From contig NC_079515.1 in NCBI RefSeq assembly GCF_000801105.2, positions 17,259,407 to 17,323,406 of the forward strand: a DNA stretch of 64,000 nt, written 5' to 3'. Under the pieces are notes generated by a model. That model ran no database searches, was not told the DNA's origin, and worked only from the letters and a program-made list of their open reading frames with translations. The translations under genes were made by a program, and so were the position numbers. Shown here in pieces: positions 1 to 11,100 of this stretch. Numbering within the stretch: the stretch's first letter is position 1; each line of letters opens with the position of its first letter. The DNA comes from Raphanus sativus (taxonomy: Eukaryota > Streptophyta > Magnoliopsida > Brassicales > Brassicaceae).

Positions 1-1453
1 TATATAAATGATCATATAATTAATAGTATTTTATATGTACGATCATATAAACTATCACATATATTATGTTTTAAAAACTTAACATGAAATATAATAACCA
101 TAATTTAAGTCGGTGTTTGAAATTAGGCTTTGTATTGTATATTTCTTATATATATTGAAAAAAAATTTTGTCAATGGTTTTTAGAAAATATTTTAGTAAA
201 TATCAATTTTGAATATATGTATATTTTGAAGTTTTAAATTATTATTGTGATTTGAAATATATTTATATAAAATTTAAGTTTTATTTTATGATTATTTTAT
301 ACAAAATTGTTTTTTAGATAATTAGATTGGATCTTTTTGTATATTTTAAAATAGACCTAGATAGTTTTTCATAAATAATGAATTTCTAATTTTTCTTAAT
401 AATGTAAACTCAATTTTTCTTAATATACTGTTATTTATATTTTGAAATAATATTGTACATTTTATATTCATATTCATGTTTCTAAACAAATTTCAAATGT
501 ATTTCAATTTTAATAATATAGATTTTTTATTTAGATTCAACAGGTATATTTTAATGAAACATGACACGCATTTTTGCCATATTTCTAAGTAACGCTGAAT
601 CCAAAAATATAAAACTATCAATAAAACCTTTAAAATATCCAGATTACAGAAAACAAAGATCGTCCCTATAATGGAAACTAGATTATAACCCACGCTGGAC
701 AGCGCGGATATTGTTTTATCTATTTTAAATCAATTATTAGTGCATGATATATTTGTATTGTATTTTTATGATTATTGATGGGTAAATAATAAGTTTTCAA
801 AGATATATTGAATTGTGACGTTGTTACATAATAGTGTTTGTATGGTGTTTTTTTCTCGTGTCCATAGATTGTTAATGTTGTAAATAGTGTTATTTTCTGT
901 ATAATGTTAGATGTTTTGTTTCTAATATTTGATAATAAAAATGTTAATTTAATTTCTTATAAATATATTTATATCTTATTAAATATATATTATCAATATA
1001 TTCCGTTCAAATATTTTATGGATATATTTTAAGATAATAAGTTTGAGGGGAAAATTAAGATATAGTTTCATATGTTTTTTTGTGTCAAAAAAAATTCATA
1101 TGTTTTTAAAATTAAAAGCTTGCATATATTTTAAGATAATATGGATAACCCACTAATAATTTTTGAATTATTATTTCCATTTAATAATTTTGGTTGGAAA
1201 TTCTGATAACCATATTCTGTTGAAGTTGGTATCAAACGCTAATATATGATATATAGATTATGAATGTAGATGGATTACTGAGTATTATGAATTTGCGAAA
1301 ATAAGGAGGATATTCTTTTTAGAAAAGAAAATAAACTTTCAAATATACATGAGATATCGTCTATTTAATTATTATGATTTATTAAAAAATTGCGCAAATT
1401 GTTATTGATTAATTGGTGTGCAAGTCAAGTTAGTATAGATTTGATTTTGAAAA

Positions 1454-1505
<52 letters not shown>

Positions 1506-1754
1506 TCTCGTCTATCTAGTTATGGTGATTTTAAATCAAATTTGCGCAGATTATGGTGATAATATACTTTTAAAATTTCTTGTATTTAAGAATGATATAT
1601 CGAAAATAATATTTTTAATATTATTTAAATAAATGTAACATGTTCTTTTTAACTTCTACTCTATTTTTTAAAGAAATTTAGAAATCAATATAAAATTTTG
1701 TGCCCAATTGATATTATATGATTGAAGTTTATAAAATGACATATTATGTTCATA
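1..1754. other. AT-rich intergenic DNA with an AT microsatellite
   Basis: The sequence is very AT-rich and has stop codons in all frames. The only open stretch is 66 codons and resembles no family. A run of A at about 1450-1461 leads into an uninterrupted (TA)n microsatellite of about 40 bp at 1462-1501. I searched it for exon 1 of the MYB gene that follows (N-terminal R2 repeat) and did not find it. Confidence 0.7.
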
Positions 1755-1916
1755 ATGGCAGGTAGGGGTAGGACGGACCAGGTATCCTGGGTATATCAGG
1801 ATACTCGGATCCGTAAAATTGATATCCGGATCCGGATTCGAGCCTTCCGAATATCCGAGGTTTGGATATCCGGACTAAAATTCGAATACCTGCGGATACC
1901 CGGATCCGAACTTAAA
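1755..1916. repeat. Degenerate GGATATCCGGATCC-rich repeat
   Basis: About 160 bp of clustered near-palindromic words such as GATATCCGGATCCGGAT and ATACCCGGATCCGAA, much richer in GC than its surroundings. Imperfect strings of this kind are frequent in Brassicaceae transposon debris. The 62-codon open frame across it is a product of the repeat and not a gene. A looser relative lies in the first GlyRS intron at about 57840-58020. Confidence 0.5.
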
Positions 1917-2413
1917 AAAAAAATTAAAAATTAAAAATTAGCTAATTAACCATTTATTTAGTCTATTTAATTTTTTTTTGAAAAAAAAATTGAAAAATTA
2001 TTGAAATTTAATAAATTAAGTATTTAGTCGGTTTTTTTGATATTTCATTTATTCTTGTAAAATTCAGGGTTGCTTAGATGCAGCAAGAGTTGTAGGCTTA
2101 GATGGACAAACTATTTAAGGCCAGGAATCAAAAGAGGCAACTTCACAGGAAATGAAGAAAATATGATTGTCCATCTCCAAGCCCTCTTAGGCAATAGGTA
2201 ATTAAATTAAACTAATTACATTCAATCAAAAATTATTTCTCTAATTTTGTCTCTCGCAATTTTATAAAATTAGAAAAAATAATAATAATAGAGGGCATTT
2301 AATATTTATTTATTTATTATTTTTTTTTTTGAATGAATGTTAAATTTTATTAATCAAAAAAGCCTTTTACAATCTAGTGCATACTTTTTGCTTTGAAGCT
2401 ACTAAAAAGCTAA

Positions 2414-5400
2414 TTACAATCTAGTTTGAAACCAATATTGCATAAGACCCTCCATGCCTTTGACACCTTCTCGCCTCATCAAAGTAATCTTGTTTCTCAT
2501 CCCCTTATCTACCATCTTTTTAATCACCTGAAGTGGCATTCCTTTCTCCCCATGTCTGATCATATTACGCTCCCGCCAAACAACATAGAGCACCATCTGG
2601 AAAGCATATCTCACACAAAACAATCTCTTCTTCTCACACTTTCCATCCGATATAATGGCCAAGATCTCAGACCAAACAGTAGTGAAGGAACCACACAGTA
2701 TCCCTTTGGTAAGATGCTCCCAAATTTGAGCTGAAAATTACAACCAAAGAAGAGATGATCTCTAGACTCTGGAGAATTTTTACAAAGCACACAGGTAGTA
2801 TCTATGCCCTGACTCCATCTTGCAACTCTATCCAAAGTAGACATTTTGTTCTTGACTGAAAGCCAAGCCATGAAAGCATATTTTGGAGTTGCATTATGAA
2901 ACCACACACTCTTCGCCCAAGTTACTTCTGGCTTGCTATCTCTCATCATTAACCAAGTCTCCTTAGTAGAAAAACACTGCTTATAGCCTGACTTTCGCTT
3001 CCAAAGACACGAGATGGTTGACAGTTCTTCCTCAATATCATTAAGAATCTCCAATCGATGCCTCCTTCTTCTTCTGGTATTTAACACTGCACCCTCCAAT
3101 GTCTCTTCTCTTCCTACACCCAGATCAATTATCCCTCTCGGGCCAAGGATTTCAAAGAGATTTCCTTTAGCAGACCATACATCGAACCAGAATGAAATGT
3201 GTCTACCATTGCCAATTTCTTTTTTGTAGAAAGACTTAGCAACTTCACGAAGCTTTAACAATTTTCTCCACATCCATGATCCACTCTGCATTTTGTGGTT
3301 AACCTCCCAGAAATTCTTCCCTTTAAGAACATTTCCTTTAATCCATTTTCCCCACAATGAATCACCAGTTAACAGTCTCCATATCAGCTTTAACCCATAC
3401 ACCTTGTTAACCTCCTTCAAGTCACGAATACCCAGCCCCCCTTCACTCTTCAAACTACACACTTCACCCCAAGCAACTTTCGCATTCGTTGTTTTAAGAA
3501 TAGGACCCGTCCATAAGAAAGCAGCACATATCTGCTCAACTTCTTTAACACAAGAACTAGGAAGGCGGAAGACATTAGCCCAGAAGTTGATGATACTCAA
3601 TAGCACCGATTTTACTAATTGGAGCCTCCCCGCATAAGATAAAAAACTGCAAGTCCAAGAACATATGCGGTTTCTGATGGCTTCCACAAGCGGGAGATAG
3701 TCTTGTTTCCTCATGATTTTGGTCAAGAGAGGAAGCCCCAAGTACTTTACAGGAAGCTCTCCAACTGCAAACGGGAAGTTATTTAATATGCTAACCTTCT
3801 CAACAGCAGAAACCCCTGCCATATAAATGGTGGATTTCTCTAAGCTTATTTTCAACCCCGACCATGCTTCAAATGCATCAAAAACAGAGAGAGCTCCTTC
3901 TATTGACCTCTTGGACCCTTCTACAAACACCATTAAGTCATCCGCGAAGCACAGATGTGTAAGAGAAAGACTTCTACAAGCAGGGTGAAACTTGAATTTC
4001 CCATCCATCACAGCTTTGTCTATCTTATGCGACAACACATTCATACATAAGACAAAGAGATATGGTGATAAGGAACATCCTTGCCTGAGTCCTCTTCAGC
4101 TTTGAAAGTATCCTGCTAGATCTCCATTCACTAGAACCGAGAAGGAAGGGCTCGTTACACATAACTCAATCCAATGCAGAAACTTCTCAGGGAAACCCAA
4201 CACCTTTAGACATTTCAGCAAAAAGCCCCATTGCACCGAATCAAATGCTTTTGAAATGTCTATTTTCATCGCACACCTAGGAGACACATTATCCTTGTGA
4301 TAACCTTTGACTATCTCTGATGCAAGTAGCACATTCTCCATAAGTAGCCTGCCTTGGACAAAAGCTGACTGGGTCTCAGTAATGATTCTTGGCAAAAGCA
4401 CCTTCAACCTATTAGCCAATATCTTGGAGACTACCTTATAGAGAACATTGCAGCATGCAATCGGCCGATAGTCTTTCATCTCCATCGAGTCCAGCTTCTT
4501 GGGCACTAGAGCCAATATTGTTGAATTGACCCCTTTCGGCAAAAATCCAAACTTGAAAACTGATTGAACAGCAACCACAAAATCTCTTGAGATAATAGAC
4601 CAAGTAGCCTTATAGAACTCGCCAGAATAACCATCAGGGCCAGGGGACTTGTTATTTGGCATAGCAAAGAGGACTTTCCGAATTTATTCTTCTGTTACTT
4701 CTTCTTCCAAATGTCGACAGTCCTCAGAACTACACCTGAAGCGAAGCAACTCTTGTAACTCATCCTCCTCAACCCCCTGATAGCTTACTGGTTTGTGATT
4801 TAGCAAATCAGAGAAAAATTTCTCAGCTTCTTGCTTAATCTCTGAGTGCTTTGTCCTTACACATCCATTCGCATCTCTTATTTCCCTGATCAGATTCTGA
4901 GCTTGCCTCGTTTTGATTGCACGATGAAAGGTTTTGTTATTTTGATCCCCCACGTCTAGCCAATGCAGCTTAGCCCTCTGCTTTAGAAAATCTTCCTCCA
5001 ACGTTGATACATGTAACCACTTCCCATAAGCTTCAGACTCTTCTTGAACTGCTCTCACCCTAGGATTCTCCAGGGTGTTCTTCTGCTTTTCACTTAGAAT
5101 ATCCATAGCTTCCTTTGCCCGCTTGGTCAGATTCCCCAATTTATTTCTTCCCAAATCTCTGATCAGTTGCTTTAAGTTTTTTAGCTTCTTTGCAAATCTA
5201 AACATCGCAGATGTTGAGTGAAATAACCTCTCCGTATTACTCCAGTAGCTCTCAACCATCGGAAGAAACTCAGGAAGACTTGCAACAGCATTTACATAAT
5301 TAAAGGGTCTTCTTATCTTCTCATTTGGAGGAAACAACTGCACCTTACACCTCAAATGATCAGAGCACCCCCCAGGCTCAAAAACTGAATACGCATTACT

Positions 5401-6042
5401 AAATCTTCTCAACGCTACTTCATTTAGCAAAAACCTATCAAGTTTCTTGCAAATAACCCCCTCCTCCCTCTTATTACACCAAGTATATAGTGGTCCTTGA
5501 TACCCCAAATCTGTTAGTTGACAATGCAGAACCAAACTCTGAAACTCCCTCATTCCACAAGATATCCTACTCATGTTATCAAACCTCGAACTCTCTGCCC
5601 CATCGAGAATTTCGTTAAAATCACCCATAATCATCCAAGATTTATTTCTAAAGCTGGAAGAGTTATGATGATGCGCCAAATCGTCCCAAAGAACCTTCCT
5701 CCCTTCTACTTGATTGCTAGCATATATACAAGTGCAAAAGAACTCTTCTTCTCCTTCCAACTCAACCAAACAGGTAACCATCTGATCCGACTTATATACA
5801 GGAGTCATACGTATTGTATCTCTCCATAACACCCAAATTCTTCCACCACTACTATCTTCATAATTTGTTATTGCAGACCAATCCTTAAGCACTGCATTCA
5901 GGATCTTCTCCGACTTCCTTTCCTTAACCCGAGTTTCCAACAGACAACCAAACTTCATTTCCTTATTATTCAACCAACCAGCAACCACGGAATGTTTTAA
6001 TGATTTGTTAAACCCACGAACATTCCAGAAGAAGCAAGCCAT
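2414..6042 (-). pseudogene. LINE ORF2: endonuclease-reverse transcriptase, broken
   Basis: This frame would encode the enzyme that nicks target DNA and copies element RNA into it. In order: an APE-type endonuclease from ATG 6042 (WNVRGFNKS, LLETRVKE, GDFNEIL, CSDHLR), reverse transcriptase (NNKSPGPDGYSGEF, KDYRPIACCN, AFVQGRLLMENVL, KIDISKAFDSVQW, LCFADDLMVF), and a C-terminal zf-RVT region with paired cysteines (TCVLCKNSPESRDHLFFGC). The frame is broken by TAA at 4681-4683, just after the endonuclease, and TGA at 4096-4098, just before the RGLRQG motif. It then shifts frame near 2640-2660; the last part (to 2414, WRERN motif) continues in another frame. No RNase H domain follows, unlike the second LINE in this window. 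Confidence 0.85.
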
Positions 6043-6044
6043 AT

Positions 6045-6787
6045 TTAAAGATTTCGACGAGAAGACCTTTTACCCTTCAGCAGAGCCTCTTGAGTTTTGG
6101 TCTTCTGATTTTTCCTCCCACCCTTTTTCGCCACTGACTTCTCTTTCTCCTTAGATCTCTGTTCCAAAATCTCATCCTCCAGTAGGTCACTCTCCATAGC
6201 TTCCATACCTCCTTCTTCTTCCAACTGATAATTTTCCTCTTCTGCCTCCACTTGTGTTACTTCTATTTCCCCCTCTTCAATTTCATCCAACGATAAAACA
6301 GTGAATTTTGATGCTGAGATTTGAATAACAGCTTCATCTCTCTTCAAAGATTTCGGTGTAACTCTACCAGCTTTATCTGGCGTGACTAAAGCCCATTCAC
6401 TACCTTTCTCTCCACTACCAACATGACTCCCCTCCTCTACACTACCAGAATTAACTTCCTTCACAACCTTTTTTGCTTCATTCGTTACCTGCTCAGCCAC
6501 CACTTCTTGCTGAACATTAACGTTACTACTCGCTTCCAATATCCGCTCATCTCTGATCTTAGGCGGACTATTCTTCTTCAGACCACTCTCCTTCATCTTC
6601 CTTTCCCTCTTAGACAAACCACAGACCTTCTCAGTGTGACCCCACTTCTCACAATGATTACACCTCGCAGGCAACCATGGGTAGTAAAATTCAGCCGTAA
6701 ACTCCTGCCCCTCCAAGGTGAAGTCTATCTCCTTCGGTAACGTTTTTGATACATCAACCTTGACAAACACTTTTGCTTCCTCAAAGT
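6045..6787 (-). pseudogene. LINE ORF1 (RNA-binding zinc-knuckle protein), 5'-truncated
   Basis: Encodes the C-terminal part of the LINE nucleocapsid-like protein, which binds element RNA. Reading from the truncated end, the frame runs through [13 protein letters not shown] and a CCHC zinc knuckle (CNHCEKWGHTEKVC), then an acidic linker rich in Glu and Val and a basic tail (KEKEKSVAKKGGRKNQ). It ends with TAA at 6045-6047, only two bases before the ORF2 start codon. The first methionine (6770) is internal; the N-terminal domain that should precede it is missing because the insertion is truncated. No nonsense codon lies in the surviving part. Confidence 0.8.
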
Positions 6788-7553
6788 CAATTGCCTCTTA
6801 TCAAATATTTGGTGTGGATGGGCTGCAATTGCCTCTTATCTTCCACAAAGGACAGACAATGACATTAAGAACTATTGGAACACTCACTTGAAGAAGAAAC
6901 TCAACAAAGCCAATCAAGATTCTCATCAACAACCTGATCAATCAAGAGACAATTCCTCACTCTCTTCTTCTCCATCGTCTTCCTCTGCTAATTCCAAGTC
7001 AAACATCGCAAGAGGCCAATTGGAAAGAAGGCTTCAAACCGATATTTACTTGGCGAAGAAGGGTCTCTCTGAGGCTTTGTCTCCTGCAGTATCAACGATA
7101 ATTACATTGGCGGCCACTACGACAGCAACATCTTCTTCTGCTGAATCAAGACGTTCTATTTCCTCAGCTAGGGGGGTTCTTCGGGTGCAAGAAACATCTA
7201 CCACCTATGCCTCAAGCACCGAGAATATAGCAAAACTGCTCAAAGGGTGGGTGAAGAACTCTCCAAAGACTCAAAACTCTCCGGATCGAAGGGTATCTCC
7301 AGATTCTATGACAAAAGAAGTGATCAAAAGTGATGTCGAGAAGGACTATGCAGGACCATTTCAATCATTTTCAGGGTTCGATCACTTGAAAGATTGTGAC
7401 TCGGCTGGAGTTTCACCTGATCATGAGACCAAACCAGACATAACTGGATGCAGTAACCAAAGTCAATGGTCTTTGTTCGAGAAGTGGCTGTTTGAGGATT
7501 TTGGTGGACAGATTGGTGATATATTACTGGATGAAAGCCCTAATTTCTTCTGA

Positions 7554-8009
7554 AAATTTTGGTTAATCAGATGGTTTTCAAATTAACTCGCTAAAATTAT
7601 GGTTAGCTGAATTTATAATTTTATTTATTTTCCTTTGTTATAATGATGGGGTTGTTCTACAACTGGCCTTGTGAAGCCCTCAAGGGAACTGAAATATGTC
7701 CAACCAATGATTTTAGTATTGGTGTATTATTTTTTTCTAATACTCAATTTGTTATTTTGAACAATTCTTTTGGAAAAAAATTCAAAATAGAACAACATGA
7801 AAAAGACACTCTTTGTCCCTTTAATATAAAACCAAATTTAATTTGTTATTATAGTATAATAATTGTGTTAAACCAAAAAATAGTCTTTAATTAATCAAAC
7901 AAGACACAATTAAACTAGTTTTACATATTATTTTTAATTAGAAATAAAAGGGAATAAAAATAAAAAACAAAAGCCCAAACTAAAACCAGACCCTAAATCA
8001 GATTTTCTC
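7554..8009. other. MYB 3' flank, no gene
   Basis: AT-rich sequence downstream of the MYB stop codon. An 83-codon open frame at 7643-7894 is compositionally like the surrounding DNA and resembles no family. I see nothing else here. Confidence 0.6.
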
Positions 8010-8012
8010 TAA

Positions 8013-9545
8013 GACCATCTTTATCGCAGGGACCAAAATTTGAGTCCTTATAATTTTTTATTATTATTGTTATGGTTAGGACATTGTTAAGAAGTTTTAT
8101 GTAATATGGTGATTATTGGTGGGACTTGAGTTGTTTCTTAGGTTAATAAGGTTAATTTTTTTTGTCAACTATTTCTTTCATTCAATTTAAAACACAAAGG
8201 TTTATAAACATTCATACATTCAAGGCTAGTCTTTGCCAGAGAAAAAAACTGAACATTATCAATACATGGAATGAAACTAAAAGATAGAGGATTGAAGAGA
8301 GTAGCAAGGCTTCTACCGTCATTACCTATGTCTTGTTTCCGGTTCCGACAGATGGATCAGCCTTCTCAGCTTCAGCCTTGAGATCAACCTTCAAATCCTC
8401 GACAGCACTCTTGCTCTCAAGATCTCGTATCCTAATACCAAAGAAACAGCACAGAACTATAAAATTAACAACGAAAAAGAAGGCTATAGAAACCAAGAAG
8501 TATAAAATATCACTTACGATTAGTGATGGCAAATGACATCAAAAGACAGAACCAACAAACTCAAATAATCCATTTTAACAGAAGTTTCTCGTTTTATTAC
8601 TTCAAGCAATGTCAAATGCAAACAGTTTAGTTCAATATAAACCAAACACCAAATGAAAGACAAGACCAAACTTGGAATACTTCAAGTGACAAGTTACAAT
8701 TCACCAAACATGATCATGCTTGCTTCGGACAATATTGACGCTAGTATCGATTGATCAATATCAAACTACACCTTAAATACACATGTTCAAGAACATAGAG
8801 AGACATGATCCAACAACAAACACTACACTGAGAACATTTACATGTAAATAACCTTCTCTTTGCCAGAGATATAATCAAAGTTGACAGCTTTACCAAATCA
8901 GAAACAAAACCCATGAATTTATAGACTAAACGTTTTTTTCTTCTACAACAAAATCAAAATTAAGCCACAACACCATGATGATCCATTAACGCGATCTGTA
9001 AACAATTCTAAAACAGGAAACACCAATTGCAATCAAACCAAATTGCCAGAGAGAGCACAAAGTCAAGAAGACAGATGATTAATAACCTGACCATCAGAAA
9101 GAAAGATTCAAACTTTGCTCGGTCTTGTGTCGGACCAGTGGAGTTTCTGAGAAGGAAGGGATCATGTGGAACGAACCCGATAGAGAAAAATCGAGAGCCA
9201 GAGCTCGAGAGAACACCAAGCTGAGAGATTCTGACCGGAAACGAGGAACTCCAAACCCAGATTTCGACAGGAAACGAGAACTCCAGATTCGTCGAGAGAG
9301 AGAAGAACACGCCTCAAGAGAAAGAGAGAAGCCGAGAGAAAGGAGAGGAGATCGAAGGATTGGAGAGAGAGGAGAGGAGAGGAGGAAGAAGACCGTTCGG
9401 TCTTCACGTCATGACACGTGCTCCAAGGACGGGAGAAGAAAAGTTCTTATTTAGTTAACGTCCCTCTTTTATTTCTCTAATTTTGATTTAATTTTAAGCA
9501 CAATAATGTTAAGATACGTGCTTATAGCCACCGATAAAGATGGTC
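8013..9545. mobile_element. Non-autonomous Harbinger-like element carrying a gene fragment (Pack-type)
   Basis: The 14 bp terminal sequence GACCATCTTTATCG at 8013-8026 is repeated exactly and inverted at 9532-9545. Both ends are flanked by TAA (8010-8012 and 9546-9548). A 3 bp TAA/TTA duplication is the hallmark of PIF/Harbinger transposons. The 1,533 bp interior has no transposase. It holds what looks like pieces of a cellular gene on the minus strand: a CT-rich 5' leader (about 9130-9430 on this strand reads GA-rich), a short start exon (8539-8518), an intron with GTAAGT and TTAG ends, and a last exon (8431-8326). Confidence 0.75.
8326..8539 (-). pseudogene. Captured gene fragment: start exon and last exon of an unidentified small gene
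   Basis: On the minus strand, ATG at 8539-8537 opens a short exon (MSFAITN) ending at a GTAAGT donor (8517). After an 86 bp intron, a TTAG acceptor leads to an exon encoding [15 protein letters not shown] and a Glu/Lys-rich tail ending GTGNKT and TAG (8326-8328). Joined as they stand the two exons go out of frame after about 20 codons; one extra base at the donor would put them in register, so one base was probably lost. I do not recognise the protein. Its position between Harbinger-type terminal repeats suggests transposon capture. A 68-codon frame reading through the intron is unlikely to be real. Confidence 0.45.
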
Positions 9546-9548
9546 TAA

Positions 9549-11100
9549 GCCTCTCTTTCTTTTAGAGAAACCCTTTAGAGTATGCATATGTATTGAAATT
9601 TTTTCTTCGCATCTTTGGTCACAGGATACATATGTTTTGAAACCAGTTTCTTACGTTTAGAAAAAACAGTATCAACATTTTTCTAATACTATCCAACAAA
9701 AGAATTATTGGATACTCACACTCGATGAACACAAAGCAAAATTAATAAATTTAGTAGGGTTAGTTGTCCTTATGTACATATATGTATCCAAGAAATAGAC
9801 ATCTATCACATTTTTGCACATCTTTCTCTCTTAAATAATTTTCAATTGCCAGACTGATATTAAAGACATTAGCGAATATTTTTTTTCAAAATCAGCAATT
9901 CCATAAAACTTCAAAGCATTTGAAATCCTTAAAATATGTTACTACTTTATTCAACAAATGATGAATACAAATACCATGTCTATCTATTGGTTACACATTC
10001 ACAAGCTCCTTATCAATGAACTCATCTCTGTCCAAAATAAAATTAAAATGATGATCATTAGCAATGACAACCTTTAGTTGTTTCAGAAACCATTTTCTCT
10101 GAATCGACTATTCCAAATACAAGAAGACATGATAAAGTTTTTGTCTGCAACAGTTGCAATCGAACAAATTCCTTTGTATTTACTCTTTCAAAAAGTCACA
10201 TCAAACCCATAACCCCTTTGCTCTGTGTTTTATCCACTCTATGTTTTAAAACTAAAGTCACTATGCCTCTTTTCTTTTTTCCCAAACATCTTTTGTATAC
10301 AAGGGTATTGTTGTTTAATAAAAAAATCATATCAAAATACAAAGGTTACAATCACAGAGATAAAAGTAGAGTACAAGTGTCAAAATTTGTATTGTATTTA
10401 CAAGGAAAACATGTGTACTGAATGGTGATGATACAAAGTTACTGTAGAATATATTATTAGTAATCGCATTTACAATTTTTTTTTTGACAAATCATATACA
10501 TTTACAAGATAGTTGCACTGTATCTTAATTTTTTTTTTGTCATCAATATACAGACTCATATGTTGCACTGAATCTTAAAATAAACAATAAAATTGATATA
10601 AAAATGAAACAACCTATACGTATCCTTACAAATCGTGCATTACATATTTTTGGCACAATATTTAGGTGATATTAAAACTCAAGTTTTTTAATCCAACAAA
10701 CATCAAGTAAGATAAAAAGAAGCATTCAACTGGAAAATAAGAAGTATACAAGTCTTTCATATAGAGAAAAGAAAAGTGCCCATGATAATTCTTGTTTTGT
10801 GGTGATTGTTAAGTTGTTTTGTTTTGTTCGTGCTGCATTTTTTTGGTCGAATTTTTAGTTTATTCTGTGGCATAGTGTAGTTTTTAATTTGAGATATATT
10901 GTTTGATATTTATTTCTGTATTTACTGTGTTAGCTTTTGTGATTTTGTTGAGTGTTTGTGAAATTCTTTTAATTCGGTACGTGTTGTGTTAGATGTTGTG
11001 ATTGTCTTAGCTTTTGTGATTTGTTGAGTGTTCGTGACGTTTCATTTTTGTTGTTGTCTTATTTGTGTGAGTTGGTGGTGTAAGTAGTTTACACATGAGA
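9549..11100. other. Intergenic DNA without supported genes
   Basis: AT-rich and without a convincing open frame; the two overlapping 67-codon frames near 10218-10428 are AT-driven. The last part, about 10790-11095, is strikingly T/G-rich and made of short TTTTGTG-like words. I could not assign it to an element. Confidence 0.5.

Larger units (their letters stand above)
2323..6802 (-). mobile_element. 5'-truncated LINE (plant L1 type) in a MYB intron
   Basis: A non-LTR retrotransposon reading on the minus strand. Its 3' poly(A) tail appears as the T-run at 2323-2332. It contains ORF1 (zinc-knuckle) and ORF2 (endonuclease-reverse transcriptase). The element stops abruptly inside ORF1 near 6787, so it is 5'-truncated, as is usual for target-primed insertion. 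A possible short target duplication, AATATTT, lies just left of the poly(T) (about 2299-2305) and just right of the 5' end (about 6804-6810). The last 15 bp of the 5' side (6788-6802) duplicate MYB exon 3 sequence at 6826-6840. ORF2 has at least two nonsense codons and one frameshift, so the copy is dead. Confidence 0.9.
2068..7553 (+). pseudogene. MYB60-like: R2R3-MYB gene, MYB60-like (subgroup 1), exons 2 and 3 only, split by a LINE
   Basis: R2R3-MYB proteins are DNA-binding transcription factors; subgroup 1 includes MYB60, a guard-cell regulator, and the wax and stress regulators MYB30, MYB94 and MYB96. Exon 2 (2068-2197) is exactly 130 bp, the family's usual length, with AG before it and GTAATT after it; it encodes the end of R2 and most of R3 ([19 protein letters not shown]). 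Exon 3 (TGG at 6819 to TGA at 7551-7553) completes R3 ([20 protein letters not shown]) and has a long Ser-rich tail with [17 protein letters not shown] and [10 protein letters not shown], which I recognise as MYB60-type. No exon 1 is present in the 2 kb upstream. Where the exon 3 acceptor should be, the bases read GGA before TGG, so the AG is gone. A 4.5 kb antisense LINE occupies the intron. Neither exon has an internal stop, so the loss looks recent. The family is secure; the MYB60 assignment is from memory. Confidence 0.85.

Noticed and set aside
9008..9454. Arg/Glu-rich plus-strand frame of 109 codons and its minus-strand partners
   Set aside because: Purine-rich leader-like DNA inside the Harbinger-type element; no domain and no start context.
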